A stretch of DNA of 59,909 nucleotides from positions 1 to 59,909 of the forward strand of contig NZ_JANHJQ010000028.1 in NCBI RefSeq assembly GCF_024609785.1, read 5' to 3'. Below are positions 29,601-37,098 of this stretch, in pieces. Position 1 is the stretch's first letter, and every line of letters starts with the position of its first letter. The stretch is from Pseudalkalibacillus decolorationis. Its GTDB lineage: Bacteria > Bacillota > Bacilli > Bacillales > Fictibacillaceae. The notes below the pieces were generated by a model. That model was not told the origin of the DNA. It did no database searches and was given only the letters and a program-made list of their open reading frames with translations. The position numbers and the translations under genes were made by a program.

Positions 29601-30169
29601 TTATCGATTCAGTTGGATTTGACCTTTATTCTCAAATGCTTAAAGAAGCGATTGAAGAACGGAAAGGTGATGTACCTAAACAGGAAACCATTCAATTAGA
29701 AATGGACCTAGAAGTAGATGCATACCTCCCTACATCCTATATAAGTGATGAAAAACAAAAGATAGATATGTACAAACGTTTTAAAGCAATACAGAACTTA
29801 GAGGATGTTATGGATTTAAAAGACGAGATGATAGACCGTTTTGGGGACTACCCAGAACAGGTTGCCCATTTATTTTCCGTTTCGCGGATAAAGATGCGAG
29901 CACAAAGCGAAAAAGTAGAGAAGCTAGAAAAGGTTAAAAACCAGCAAATCCAAATTCTATTATCAAAAGAAGCAACGGCACGAATCGATGGTAGTAAGTT
30001 GTTTGAAATTGTAAACAAGATCGGTCGCCATGTTAATCTTGGTATGGATAAAGAACAAATCAAAGTCCTGATTAAACAACGCCAATTAACAGATGCAGAG
30101 CTTCTAGATGTGATCGAAGGGGTTTTAAAGGAATTTCCTAACGCAAAAAAGGAACCGATTCAAGCATAG
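26636..30169 (+). CDS. mfd: transcription-repair coupling factor Mfd
   Basis: Translocase that removes RNA polymerase stalled at lesions and recruits UvrA. The 1177 residues contain the UvrB-like N-terminal domains, the CarD-like RNA polymerase interaction domain (near 495-570, [22 protein letters not shown]), and a RecG-type motor. The motor has Walker A [11 protein letters not shown], the DEEQ box ([11 protein letters not shown]), TATPIPRT, and the TRG segment ([21 protein letters not shown]). A C-terminal UvrA-masking domain follows. ATG 26636 is preferred over GTG 26633; GGGGAGGAGAG lies upstream. It forms a sporulation/repair neighbourhood with fin and spoVT. Confidence 0.97.
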   Translation: [1177 protein letters not shown]

Positions 30170-30194
30170 AGGTTTAAAGGAAGTACCGTGATGT

Positions 30195-30345
30195 TTGCGC
30201 TTTTCTTACAAGTAAAGAAAGGTATAAAAATTTGCTGCATAGATGCGATTTCTAGCTCCAGCGCCCAGGTGCGCAGATCGTCGCTGGTTCCTCACAAACA
30301 CAAAAAATGTGTTATGTTGCAGAATCATCAGCGCTTGCACTTTTC
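30195..30345 (+). repeat. dispersed intergenic repeat, long form with centre A (degenerate)
   Basis: Family 1 copy: AAGTAAAGAAAGGTATAAAA, CTCCAGCGCCCAGGTGC, CACAAACACAAAAAATGTG and CAGCGCTTGC. The right end is decayed. Confidence 0.75.
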
Positions 30346-30496
30346 ACCATATTAGAGAAAATTTCCGTTTTCTGTGAATAGATTGGCTTAACGTACGGAT
30401 ACTAAAGGAAAATGAATGGTATTTTTCTGCTGCAATACCATAAATGCCATTGTTTCTCCATAATAATGCAACGATAGAAAGTGAGGGCATCTACGA

Positions 30497-31033
30497 ATGA
30501 AAGCCACAGGTATCGTACGTCGAATTGATGATCTTGGAAGGGTCGTCATCCCAAAGGAAATACGGAGAACCTTGCGGATACGGGAGGGAGATCCGCTTGA
30601 AATCTTCGTGGATCGAGAAGGGGAGGTCATCTTAAAGAAGTATTCTCCTATTAGTGAACTTGGAGATTTCGCACAGGAATATGCAGAGTCATTATACGAG
30701 CATTCCAAGCATATCGCATTAATATCTGATCGAGATGTATTTATCGCAGTAACCGGTGGGGGTAAGAAGGATTACCTGAACAAGAATATCGGAAAGGTAA
30801 TCGAAACTTCAATGAACGATCGAAAAAGTGTCATTTCAACACCGGCTATATCAGTTGAAATGGTTGATGGTAATAGCGAATCTGTATCACATGTCATCGC
30901 GCCCATTGTAGCGAACGGTGACCCGATTGGGGCAGTTGTGTTGCTCTCAAAAACGGACAAGCAGGTCGGTGAAGTTGAACAAAAGCTAGCTGAAACTGCT
31001 GCTGGATTTTTAGCAAAACAAATGGAACAGTAG
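30497..31033 (+). CDS. spoVT: stage V sporulation regulator SpoVT
   Basis: Forespore transcription factor that tunes sigma-G-dependent genes. The 178 residues comprise an N-terminal AbrB-type swapped-hairpin domain (about 1-53, KATGIVRRIDDLGRVVIPKE) and a C-terminal GAF domain (about 58-178). The GAF part contains GGGKKDYLNKNIG and HVIAPIVANGDPIGAVVLLS. A possible sigma-G -10 CATAATA lies at 30459-30465 but without a good -35. It ends at a strong terminator. Confidence 0.96.
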   Translation: MKATGIVRRIDDLGRVVIPKEIRRTLRIREGDPLEIFVDREGEVILKKYSPISELGDFAQEYAESLYEHSKHIALISDRDVFIAVTGGGKKDYLNKNIGKVIETSMNDRKSVISTPAISVEMVDGNSESVSHVIAPIVANGDPIGAVVLLSKTDKQVGEVEQKLAETAAGFLAKQMEQ

Positions 31034-31048
31034 ATGAAACATTTGAAG

Positions 31049-31094
31049 AATGATCCAAAGGGAGCGATTGATCTCTTTTTGGATCATTTTTTTC
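31049..31094 (+). terminator. spoVT terminator
   Basis: ATGATCCAAAGGGAG / CTCTTTTTGGATCAT stem followed by a T7 run. Confidence 0.9.
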
Positions 31095-31178
31095 TGATTA
31101 GGTGCTATAAAAACCTTTAAGTTCTTATCTAATGAGTCATCCCTTAGTTTATCCCGTAGTTTTTTCGGTTATATTTCA

Positions 31179-31187
31179 TGGTATAAT
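31179..31187 (+). promoter_or_regulatory. extended -10 promoter of yabM
   Basis: TG-G-TATAAT (TG at 31179-31180, TATAAT 31182-31187). It places the transcript start near 31194, downstream of the most upstream in-frame ATG (31132). Confidence 0.55.
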
Positions 31188-31215
31188 GTGGCTATTATTG
31201 TCGAGTTTTGAGGCG

Positions 31216-32823
31216 GTGTTTGAACTGAATCATACAGAAATACAAAAATCATTTTGGAGAGGAACCTTAATTGTTTCGGGTGCAGCTCTAATTGTTAAGA
31301 TATTAAGTGCTTTCTATCGAATTCCGTATCAGAATATTGCAGGCGACCTCGGACTTTATGTATATCAGCAAGTTTATCCTTTTTATGCAATTGCTTTTGC
31401 CCTGAGCATGTACGGCTTTCCGTTAATGCTTTCAAAAATTCTGTCAGAGCGAGAAGAGAGTGAGGATGTAAAAGGAATCTTGACTCATTCGTTTATAGGG
31501 TTAAGCCTCGCCTTTATTATTTTATTTTTGATCCTATATAGTTTTGTTCCAGTTATCGCCGAGTTTATGCGTGATCCAATGCTCGCTACACCATTAAAGA
31601 TCGCATCGTACTCCTTCTTGTTTGTCCCCCTTCTTTCAATAACTCGTGGATACTTTCAAGGGGAAGGTGAAATGATGCCAACTGCTGTTTCGCAGGTAAT
31701 TGAGCAACTTGTACGTGTGGGTTTAATCTTAATTTTAACAGTATGGTTAGTTTCTCAAGGTTTCGACCATTATGCTGTGGGAAGCGCTGCTATATTTGGT
31801 GGATTAATTGGCAGTTTCACATCTGTAATTGTGCTGTTGTTCTACATAAAGAAGCAGGGTGGTAAACAAGTTAACATACAAATCTCGGTTCATAAGGTGT
31901 TACCGATCCTTTGGGTGCTCGTTAAGGGAGGATTTGCAATCTGTGTAACCACTGTGCTGCTTGCACTTTTCCAACTGATTGATGCGTTTCAAGTCGTTCC
32001 CGCACTAGCGGAAGCAGGTATGGATATTCAGGAGGCGAAAGTGAGTAAGGGAATTTTCGACCGTGGACAGCCTCTTCTGCAATTAGGGACCGTGCTAGCA
32101 ACAGCAATGGCTTTACCGCTCATTCCTTTCATAGCAAGGGCAAAACGAAGCCATCATATTGAGCAGATCAGAAAGTTTACTGGGATATCACTTAAATTCA
32201 GCTTCATCTTTGGCGGTGCTGCATCAGTTGGACTTGCAGTAATCATCGTCCCAACAAATGTGTTCCTGTATCAGGATACGAGTGGTTCCTTTGCATTAGG
32301 GATTCTAAGTGCAGCTATTTTATTTGGTTCACTTGCAATTACATCCTCTGCCGTTTTGCAAGGACTTGGGAAGATCGGATACCCTGTGTTGTTTATTTTA
32401 ATTGCATTGGTCGTTAAGGGACTGCTGAATACCATCTTGCTTCCGTTATTTGGAATCGTTGGAGGCGCAATCTCAACTGTTATAGCTGCCGCATTTGTAA
32501 CGATTTTGAATATCGTGACAATCGACCGTTTGACAGACGTGTTTAAAGCCCAACGTTTCTATAGCTGGAAGGTGATTCGTGCCCTTCTTTTAATGGCACT
32601 TGCTACGTTTTTGTGGAAGGAGCTTTTAATGGAGATTTACACTATTGAAAATCGGATATATGCAGGATGCGTGGCACTGTCGAGCGTATTGATTGGAGCA
32701 ATCGTATTCGTAGCAGCACTTGTGTATCAAAAGGTTTGGAAAGAGGAAGAAATTAAAATGCTTCCAAAGGGACAAATATTGTTACGCTTGCTATACAGAG
32801 AAAGGAGCGAAGAAAGTGGATAA
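31216..32823 (+). CDS. yabM: MOP-superfamily polysaccharide/lipid flippase YabM (SpoVB-like)
   Basis: Integral membrane protein with about 14 hydrophobic segments of the polysaccharide-biosynthesis (PST/MurJ-like) transporter group, related to SpoVB. It probably flips a lipid-linked precursor. The substrate is unknown. The conserved N-terminus FWRGTLIVSGAALIVKILSA and YRIPYQNIAGDLGLYVYQQV is clear. The start is uncertain. The open frame reaches back to ATG 31132, but an extended -10 at 31179-31187 lies inside that stretch. GTG 31216 is the nearest standard codon downstream. A CTG at 31225 sits at ideal distance from AGGCGGTG and would give an N-terminus like its homologues. The stop overlaps mazG by 8 bases. 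Confidence 0.85.
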   Translation: MFELNHTEIQKSFWRGTLIVSGAALIVKILSAFYRIPYQNIAGDLGLYVYQQVYPFYAIAFALSMYGFPLMLSKILSEREESEDVKGILTHSFIGLSLAFIILFLILYSFVPVIAEFMRDPMLATPLKIASYSFLFVPLLSITRGYFQGEGEMMPTAVSQVIEQLVRVGLILILTVWLVSQGFDHYAVGSAAIFGGLIGSFTSVIVLLFYIKKQGGKQVNIQISVHKVLPILWVLVKGGFAICVTTVLLALFQLIDAFQVVPALAEAGMDIQEAKVSKGIFDRGQPLLQLGTVLATAMALPLIPFIARAKRSHHIEQIRKFTGISLKFSFIFGGAASVGLAVIIVPTNVFLYQDTSGSFALGILSAAILFGSLAITSSAVLQGLGKIGYPVLFILIALVVKGLLNTILLPLFGIVGGAISTVIAAAFVTILNIVTIDRLTDVFKAQRFYSWKVIRALLLMALATFLWKELLMEIYTIENRIYAGCVALSSVLIGAIVFVAALVYQKVWKEEEIKMLPKGQILLRLLYRERSEESG

Positions 32824-34309
32824 TACAATTACGGTGATCGGACTTGGTGCAGGAGATCTTGATCAGATGCCCCTTGGCGTTTATAAGCAATTGAAAGAAA
32901 CGCATCATTTATTTCTAAGAACAAAAGAGCATCCTGTAATAAACGAGCTCCAGAATGAGGGGGTCACCTTTAAGAGCTTTGATCATTTATATGAAAATTC
33001 CTCGGACTTTAGCAGTGTGTACCGGGAAATTGTAAAACAACTATGGATGGAATCGGAAACGAACAGCATCGTGTATGCAGTACCCGGACACCCACTTGTT
33101 GCGGAACAGACAGTCCAAATGCTTTTACAGGAAAAACCCGATCATAACGTAGATGTTGTTCTGAAGGGCGGACAAAGCTTTCTTGACGGGATGTTTCAAG
33201 CATTGCAAATCGACCCAATTGATGGATTCCAGCTCTTAGACGGCGTATCTTTAGCTATTGATCAGCCGAACTTACAACAGCATATTATTATTGCTCAGGT
33301 TTACGATTCTTTTACGGCTTCTCATGTAAAGCTCTTACTAATGGAGCGTTACCCTGATGAATATCCGGTTACTGTTGTTATGGGAGCTGGGACGAAGAAG
33401 GAAACGCTAGTAACTGTACCTCTATATGAACTTGATCGACATGTGGAAGTAAACAATTTAACAGCTCTTTATTTACCACCAATAAACGAGGAATCTCTTC
33501 TGAATCGAGAGTTCACAAGACTAAGAAACGTCATTCAAATATTACGTGGACCAGACGGCTGTCCGTGGGATAGGAAACAAACACATAAAAGCTTACGGAA
33601 ATATCTTCTTGAAGAAGCATATGAAGTCATTGAGGCGATTGAAGAACAAGATGATCTTCACCTGATAGAAGAGCTCGGTGATGTTCTATTACAGGTTATG
33701 CTTCATGCCCAAATAGGCGAAGATGAAGGTTACTTTAATATCGGTGATGTTATTGAATCAATTACTGAAAAAATGATTCGCCGCCATCCCCACGTCTTTG
33801 GTGACGAAAAGCTTAACTCAGCTGAAGAAGTAAAGGAAGTATGGGATGAAATTAAAAAGAACGAACAAACCTCAAATGATCAAGAAAAATGCAAATCGAT
33901 CCTTGATTCTGTCCATACGAACATTCCGGCGTTAACCCGTGCGGATAAACTGCAACAGAAAGCAGCGAAAGTAGGTTTTGATTGGAACAAGGTAGAACCG
34001 ATCCACCAAAAAATCCAGGAAGAACTACAAGAGTTCCAAGAGGCTGTGGATAATAAAGATGTAGACGGAATGGAAGCGGAGTTTGGAGACTGTTTATTTG
34101 CACTTGTCAACCTTGCTCGTTATTATAATGTTGATCCTGAGCTTGCTCTAGGACGTACAAACCGTAAGTTTTACAGTCGATTCCGTTATATTGAACAAGA
34201 ATTGCAAAAAGAAGGGGTTCCGATTGAAGAAGCATCACTAGAAAAAATGGATGTATACTGGGAAGAAGCAAAAAAATTGCACAAAAAGAAGGAATCTACA
34301 GATTTTTAG
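32816..34309 (+). CDS. mazG: bifunctional methylase-fold / MazG nucleotide pyrophosphohydrolase (YabN)
   Basis: Fusion of an N-terminal tetrapyrrole-methylase-like domain (about 1-225, ITVIGLGAGDLDQMPLGVYK) and a C-terminal MazG NTP pyrophosphatase (about 240-490). The MazG part has the EExxE-type metal motif in LLEEAYEVIEAIEEQ and the ELGDVLLQVMLHA segment, with a second MazG-like half ending in EAEFGDCLFALVNLARY. It is thought to hydrolyse non-canonical NTPs. GTG 32816 (MDNTITVIGLG) with AAAGGAG 8 bases upstream is chosen; the far longer open frame upstream overlaps yabM. Length 497 versus about 489 in B. subtilis. Confidence 0.93.
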   Translation: MDNTITVIGLGAGDLDQMPLGVYKQLKETHHLFLRTKEHPVINELQNEGVTFKSFDHLYENSSDFSSVYREIVKQLWMESETNSIVYAVPGHPLVAEQTVQMLLQEKPDHNVDVVLKGGQSFLDGMFQALQIDPIDGFQLLDGVSLAIDQPNLQQHIIIAQVYDSFTASHVKLLLMERYPDEYPVTVVMGAGTKKETLVTVPLYELDRHVEVNNLTALYLPPINEESLLNREFTRLRNVIQILRGPDGCPWDRKQTHKSLRKYLLEEAYEVIEAIEEQDDLHLIEELGDVLLQVMLHAQIGEDEGYFNIGDVIESITEKMIRRHPHVFGDEKLNSAEEVKEVWDEIKKNEQTSNDQEKCKSILDSVHTNIPALTRADKLQQKAAKVGFDWNKVEPIHQKIQEELQEFQEAVDNKDVDGMEAEFGDCLFALVNLARYYNVDPELALGRTNRKFYSRFRYIEQELQKEGVPIEEASLEKMDVYWEEAKKLHKKKESTDF

Positions 34310-34400
34310 AGAAATTTATCGGTGGAATGGACAGAGACGCAGCTCCGTATGCGAATCAGTCTATCAAACAAAGCAAGAAATCTAGAGGAGGTACATACAA

Positions 34401-34673
34401 ATGAACAAAAACGATTTGATTAATAATATCGCTGAGAAGTCTGGTATGACAAAGAAAGATGTAGAGACAGTTGTAAATGGCGTACTTTCGGAAATTACCG
34501 ATACTCTAAAAGAGGGGAACAAGGTTCAGTTCGTCGGATTTGGTACGTTTGAAACAAGAGAACGCTCAAGCCGTTCTGGTCGTAATCCTCAAACTGGCGA
34601 AACAATTGATATTCCAGCATCTACTGTTCCGGCTTTCCGTGCAGGAAACAAGCTGAAAGAAGCTGTTAAATAA
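34401..34673 (+). CDS. hup: HU-family DNA-binding protein
   Basis: Nucleoid-associated histone-like protein, 90 residues. It has the intact HU fold: helices 1-2 (NKNDLINNIAEKSGMTKKD), the VQFVGFGTFE strand, and the DNA-intercalating arm (RSGRNPQTGETIDIPAS with its conserved proline). AGAGGAGG precedes ATG 34401. In B. subtilis the main HU gene is elsewhere (near spoIVA), and mazG (yabN) is followed directly by yabO. Here an HU gene lies between them and touches rqcP with no gap, so it is an addition or relocation relative to that order. Confidence 0.95.
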   Translation: MNKNDLINNIAEKSGMTKKDVETVVNGVLSEITDTLKEGNKVQFVGFGTFETRERSSRSGRNPQTGETIDIPASTVPAFRAGNKLKEAVK

Positions 34674-34940
34674 ATGCGTCTAGATAAATTTTTGAAGGTT
34701 TCTCGCTTGATCAAACGACGTACAGTTGCAAAGGAAATCTCTGATCAAGGAAGAATCCAAATTAACGGGACAGCCAGTAAGGCCTCCTCCGTTGTTCAAC
34801 CCGGAGATGAACTTCAAATTCGTTTCGGGCAAAAAGTCGTAACGGTTAAGGTTGAACAACTTAAAGAAACAACCAAAAAAGAGGATGCTGCCGGGATGTA
34901 TACCATCCTCAAAGAGACGCGCACTCAAGAGGAAAATTAA
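34674..34940 (+). CDS. rqcP: RqcP (YabO), S4-domain ribosome quality control factor
   Basis: S4-domain protein that works with RqcH to add poly-alanine tails to nascent chains on obstructed 50S subunits. The 88-residue product has the S4 motif [21 protein letters not shown] and [24 protein letters not shown]. Its ATG begins directly after the HU stop codon. No separate ribosome site is obvious, so translation is probably coupled to HU. The tail (about 65-88) is charged. It is followed by a terminator. Confidence 0.94.
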   Translation: MRLDKFLKVSRLIKRRTVAKEISDQGRIQINGTASKASSVVQPGDELQIRFGQKVVTVKVEQLKETTKKEDAAGMYTILKETRTQEEN

Positions 34941-34990
34941 TTTCCCGCAGAATATTTGTAACAATGGAAATTGAATTAAAAGGGGTTATG

Positions 34991-35019
34991 AAGACACCGG
35001 GAAAACCGGTGTCTTTTTT
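34991..35019 (+). terminator. rqcP terminator
   Basis: AAGACACCGG / CCGGTGTCTT perfect stem followed by TTTTTG. Confidence 0.9.
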
Positions 35020-35020
35020 G

Positions 35021-35143
35021 AGAGAAAGTATAAAATTTTGCTGCACAGATGCGGTGTCTAGTTGCAGCGCCCAGGTGTTCGAGGTCGCTTCAGTCCCCTT
35101 CCAGTGACCTTCGTGGTTACCCATGGCACTTGCGCTTTTCTTA
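35021..35143 (+). repeat. dispersed intergenic repeat, long form (hybrid centre)
   Basis: Family 1 copy with a mosaic centre. It starts as centre A (CAGCGCCCAGGTGTTCGAGG) and ends as centre B (CCAGTGACCTTCGTGGTTAC), closing with CACTTGCGCTTTTCTTA. Confidence 0.75.
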
Positions 35144-35381
35144 TCGTATCAGAATTCATAAGTTGAACTGGCTTGACGCTTTAAGTGTTGTCTTTTTGAG
35201 ATTTGTAGTGGGCATATTGATGACGTATTGGACTATTAAGAGAAATAAATCGAAGGAACGTCAACTTAACGATGTAAAGTTCATCCGTTGCAACCCATTT
35301 AGGCGGGAAAGTCAAATAACGTTTGAGTTGAGATGCCTTTTTAGGGGATTTATAAGCTTTAACCTCCACCCCAAACATTAA
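35144..35381. other. intergenic sequence without recognised content
   Basis: I see no supported gene, RNA or known repeat in this 238-base stretch. Open frames on both strands lack ribosome sites and family resemblance. Confidence 0.6.
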
Positions 35382-35465
35382 ATCAAGCACGGAATCTGTT
35401 ATATCAACCACGAATCCTGTTAAATCGATCACGGATGGAATTATATCGACCACGCACAGTAAAAT
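35382..35465. repeat. degenerate tandem array, 4 x 21 bp
   Basis: Four consecutive 21-base units start at 35382, 35403, 35424 and 35445. Each begins with the core ATCRANCACG (ATCAAGCACG, ATCAACCACG, ATCGATCACG, ATCGACCACG) followed by a variable half. The 21-base period is two helical turns. Confidence 0.75.
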
Positions 35466-35567
35466 GGCCCCGACTTCACTTTCCCCCTGATGAAAAAATT
35501 TTAAATCCTAATGAACGGATCTCCACACGATGGCCGATCCGTTCGTTCTTAGATGGTTATAGGTGAG

Positions 35568-35616
35568 AAAGTATGAAACTTTGTTGTATAGATTAAGGGC
35601 GGTTCCGCCTTTCGGT
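35568..35616 (+). repeat. fragment of dispersed repeat family 1
   Basis: GAGAAAGTATGAAACTTTGTTGTATAG is the left end of family 1. It is followed by GGGCGGTTCCGCCTTTC, which resembles the right end. The middle is missing. Confidence 0.55.
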
Positions 35617-35642
35617 ATTTGTTCTAAAATCCCCTTGGGTCT

Positions 35643-35650
35643 CATACATT
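35643..35650 (+). promoter_or_regulatory. sigma-E-like -10 of yabP
   Basis: CATACATT matches the sigma-E -10 consensus CATACAnT, 29 bases before the yabP start. yabP is a sigma-E gene in B. subtilis. A good -35 was not identified. Confidence 0.5.
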
Positions 35651-35678
35651 GGTACAAACCATGAGGAGGGGAGTCTCT

Positions 35679-35993
35679 ATGGAACAATACTATGATTATA
35701 ATGGACAGTCCTACGACAAATCTTCCACAGCCCCAGATCACGATGTTAAAATGCGTGGAAGGAAAGCATTGGATATAACAGGCGTTAAACAAGTTGAAAG
35801 CTTCGACAATGAAGAATTTCTGTTGGAAACCTCAATGGGTTTTCTTGCTATAAGAGGTTACAACTTAAAAATGAAAAATCTCAATCTGGAACAGGGCCTT
35901 GTCTCCATTGAGGGTAAGGTTTACGATCTCGTATACCTGGATCAACAACAGGGAGATAAATCTAAAGGATTTTTAAACAAACTATTCAAATGA
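35679..35993 (+). CDS. yabP: sporulation protein YabP
   Basis: Mother-cell sporulation protein of the YabP/YqfC family, 104 residues, role in spore formation not biochemically defined. Conserved features are RKALDITGVKQVESFDNEEFLLET and MGFLAIRGYNLKMKNLNLEQGLVSIEG. The N-terminus (about 1-28) is a polar extension. ATG 35679 has GAGGAGGGGA upstream. It overlaps yabQ by 4 bases (ATGA), forming the conserved yabP-yabQ-divIC run. Confidence 0.93.
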   Translation: MEQYYDYNGQSYDKSSTAPDHDVKMRGRKALDITGVKQVESFDNEEFLLETSMGFLAIRGYNLKMKNLNLEQGLVSIEGKVYDLVYLDQQQGDKSKGFLNKLFK

Positions 35994-36580
35994 CGCTTAC
36001 GGTTCAGTTCTACACAATACTTGCAATGATTGGAAGCGGAATATGGATCGGTGCATCACTAGATACCTACCATCGGTTTCAAACACGGAGAACACGTTGG
36101 AACTGGCTTCGCTTCATTAATGACATGTTGTTTTGGGTCTTACAAGCACTAATTATTTTTTACATTTTGCTCCAGGTTAATAAAGGCGAGGTCCGTGTTA
36201 TCATCTTTTTAGCGTTACTTTGTGGCTTTGCCTGCTACAAAGGTGTCCTACAATCTTTTTTTAAGCGGTTTTTGGAACTTATTATAAATGTGGTCGTCCA
36301 TATTTTCCGTTTCGGACAGAGAACCTTCACCATTCTAATTTTTAATCCGATAAAAGTAATATTGAATCTTATCGTTGGCTTCAGTAAAATGATAGGTAAG
36401 TCCTTATTATCGGTGCTCCTTTTCCTATGTGGAATCCTATTTTACCCGATTCGGCTTATAGGCAGATTGCTCCTATGGTTAATTCCGGAAAAAATGTGGA
36501 CAAAACTACAAAGGGTAGCAGGAATTATAAGGAAGTCAACGAATAAAGTGAAGAGTTGGATTAGAATAAAGAGAAGGTAA
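35990..36580 (+). CDS. yabQ: spore cortex biosynthesis protein YabQ
   Basis: Membrane protein needed for cortex formation in B. subtilis. The 196 residues start MTLTVQFYTILAMIGSGIWIG, a first membrane segment. More hydrophobic segments follow at roughly 38-60 and 66-85, then about 130-155. A basic C-terminal tail (about 170-196) ends the protein. The motif DTYHRFQTRRTRWNWLRFINDMLFW is typical of the family. Its ATG overlaps the yabP stop, and it is followed after 12 bases by divIC. Confidence 0.92.
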   Translation: MTLTVQFYTILAMIGSGIWIGASLDTYHRFQTRRTRWNWLRFINDMLFWVLQALIIFYILLQVNKGEVRVIIFLALLCGFACYKGVLQSFFKRFLELIINVVVHIFRFGQRTFTILIFNPIKVILNLIVGFSKMIGKSLLSVLLFLCGILFYPIRLIGRLLLWLIPEKMWTKLQRVAGIIRKSTNKVKSWIRIKRR

Positions 36581-36592
36581 AGGAGGTTCAGG

Positions 36593-36976
36593 ATGGTTCA
36601 GCGTAACGGAAAAGTGACGGCTCTTAATGAAAATTATGTAAAAGAGGAAAAACTTAAACAACAACGGGCATCCAGAAGAAAAAAGGGATTGATCCGCCGT
36701 TTAACTGTGTTTGGTGTATTTATTGTCATCATCTCCACCGTCATGATATCTACGATTACCTCTCAGGCGACTGTAATCGCGGAGAAAAGAGATGAGCAAC
36801 AAAAAGCTGAACAAAAATTGCAGCAAGTCAAAAAGGAAAAGACACAACTTAAAGAAGAAGTGAATAGACTACAAGACCCGGAATATATTGGAGAAGTTGC
36901 ACGAAGAGACTATAACATGTCCAAGCGTGGGGAAACGATCTTTAAAGTTCCAGAAGAGGATGAAGACACTCGTTGA
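36593..36976 (+). CDS. divIC: cell division protein DivIC
   Basis: FtsB-like bitopic membrane protein of the divisome that pairs with FtsL and DivIB. The 127 residues show a basic cytoplasmic N-terminus (about 1-36, with RRKKGLIRR), one transmembrane segment (about 38-60), a periplasm-side coiled coil (about 62-100, EKRDEQQKAEQKLQQ and KKEKTQLKEEVNRLQD), and the conserved EYIGEVARRDYNMSKRGE ending. AAGGAGGTT precedes ATG 36593. The next gene's promoter overlaps its stop codon. Confidence 0.95.
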   Translation: MVQRNGKVTALNENYVKEEKLKQQRASRRKKGLIRRLTVFGVFIVIISTVMISTITSQATVIAEKRDEQQKAEQKLQQVKKEKTQLKEEVNRLQDPEYIGEVARRDYNMSKRGETIFKVPEEDEDTR

Positions 36977-37002
36977 CACTTGATTTTTAAGGCATGTATA
37001 AT
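36973..37002 (+). promoter_or_regulatory. yabR promoter
   Basis: TTGACA (36973-36978, overlapping the divIC TGA), 18-base spacer, TATAAT (36997-37002). It gives a leader of about 90 bases before yabR. Confidence 0.8.
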
Positions 37003-37098
37003 ATAGAGGTGTTCAAATATTATCCAACATAAAATGTGTATGTTTGAGCACTGAGTAAATTAGAGCTTTTTTATTATTTAAGGAGGAGCAATTTTTAC

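Noticed and set aside
32720-32815. Longer N-terminus for mazG
   Set aside because: It overlaps the yabM coding end in another frame; GTG 32816 has AAAGGAG and matches homologous N-termini.
35181-35453. Minus-strand 90-codon frame with a heptapeptide-like repeat (VDI...V)
   Set aside because: The periodicity follows from the 21-base DNA array at 35382-35465, the frame has no ribosome site, and no family is recognised.
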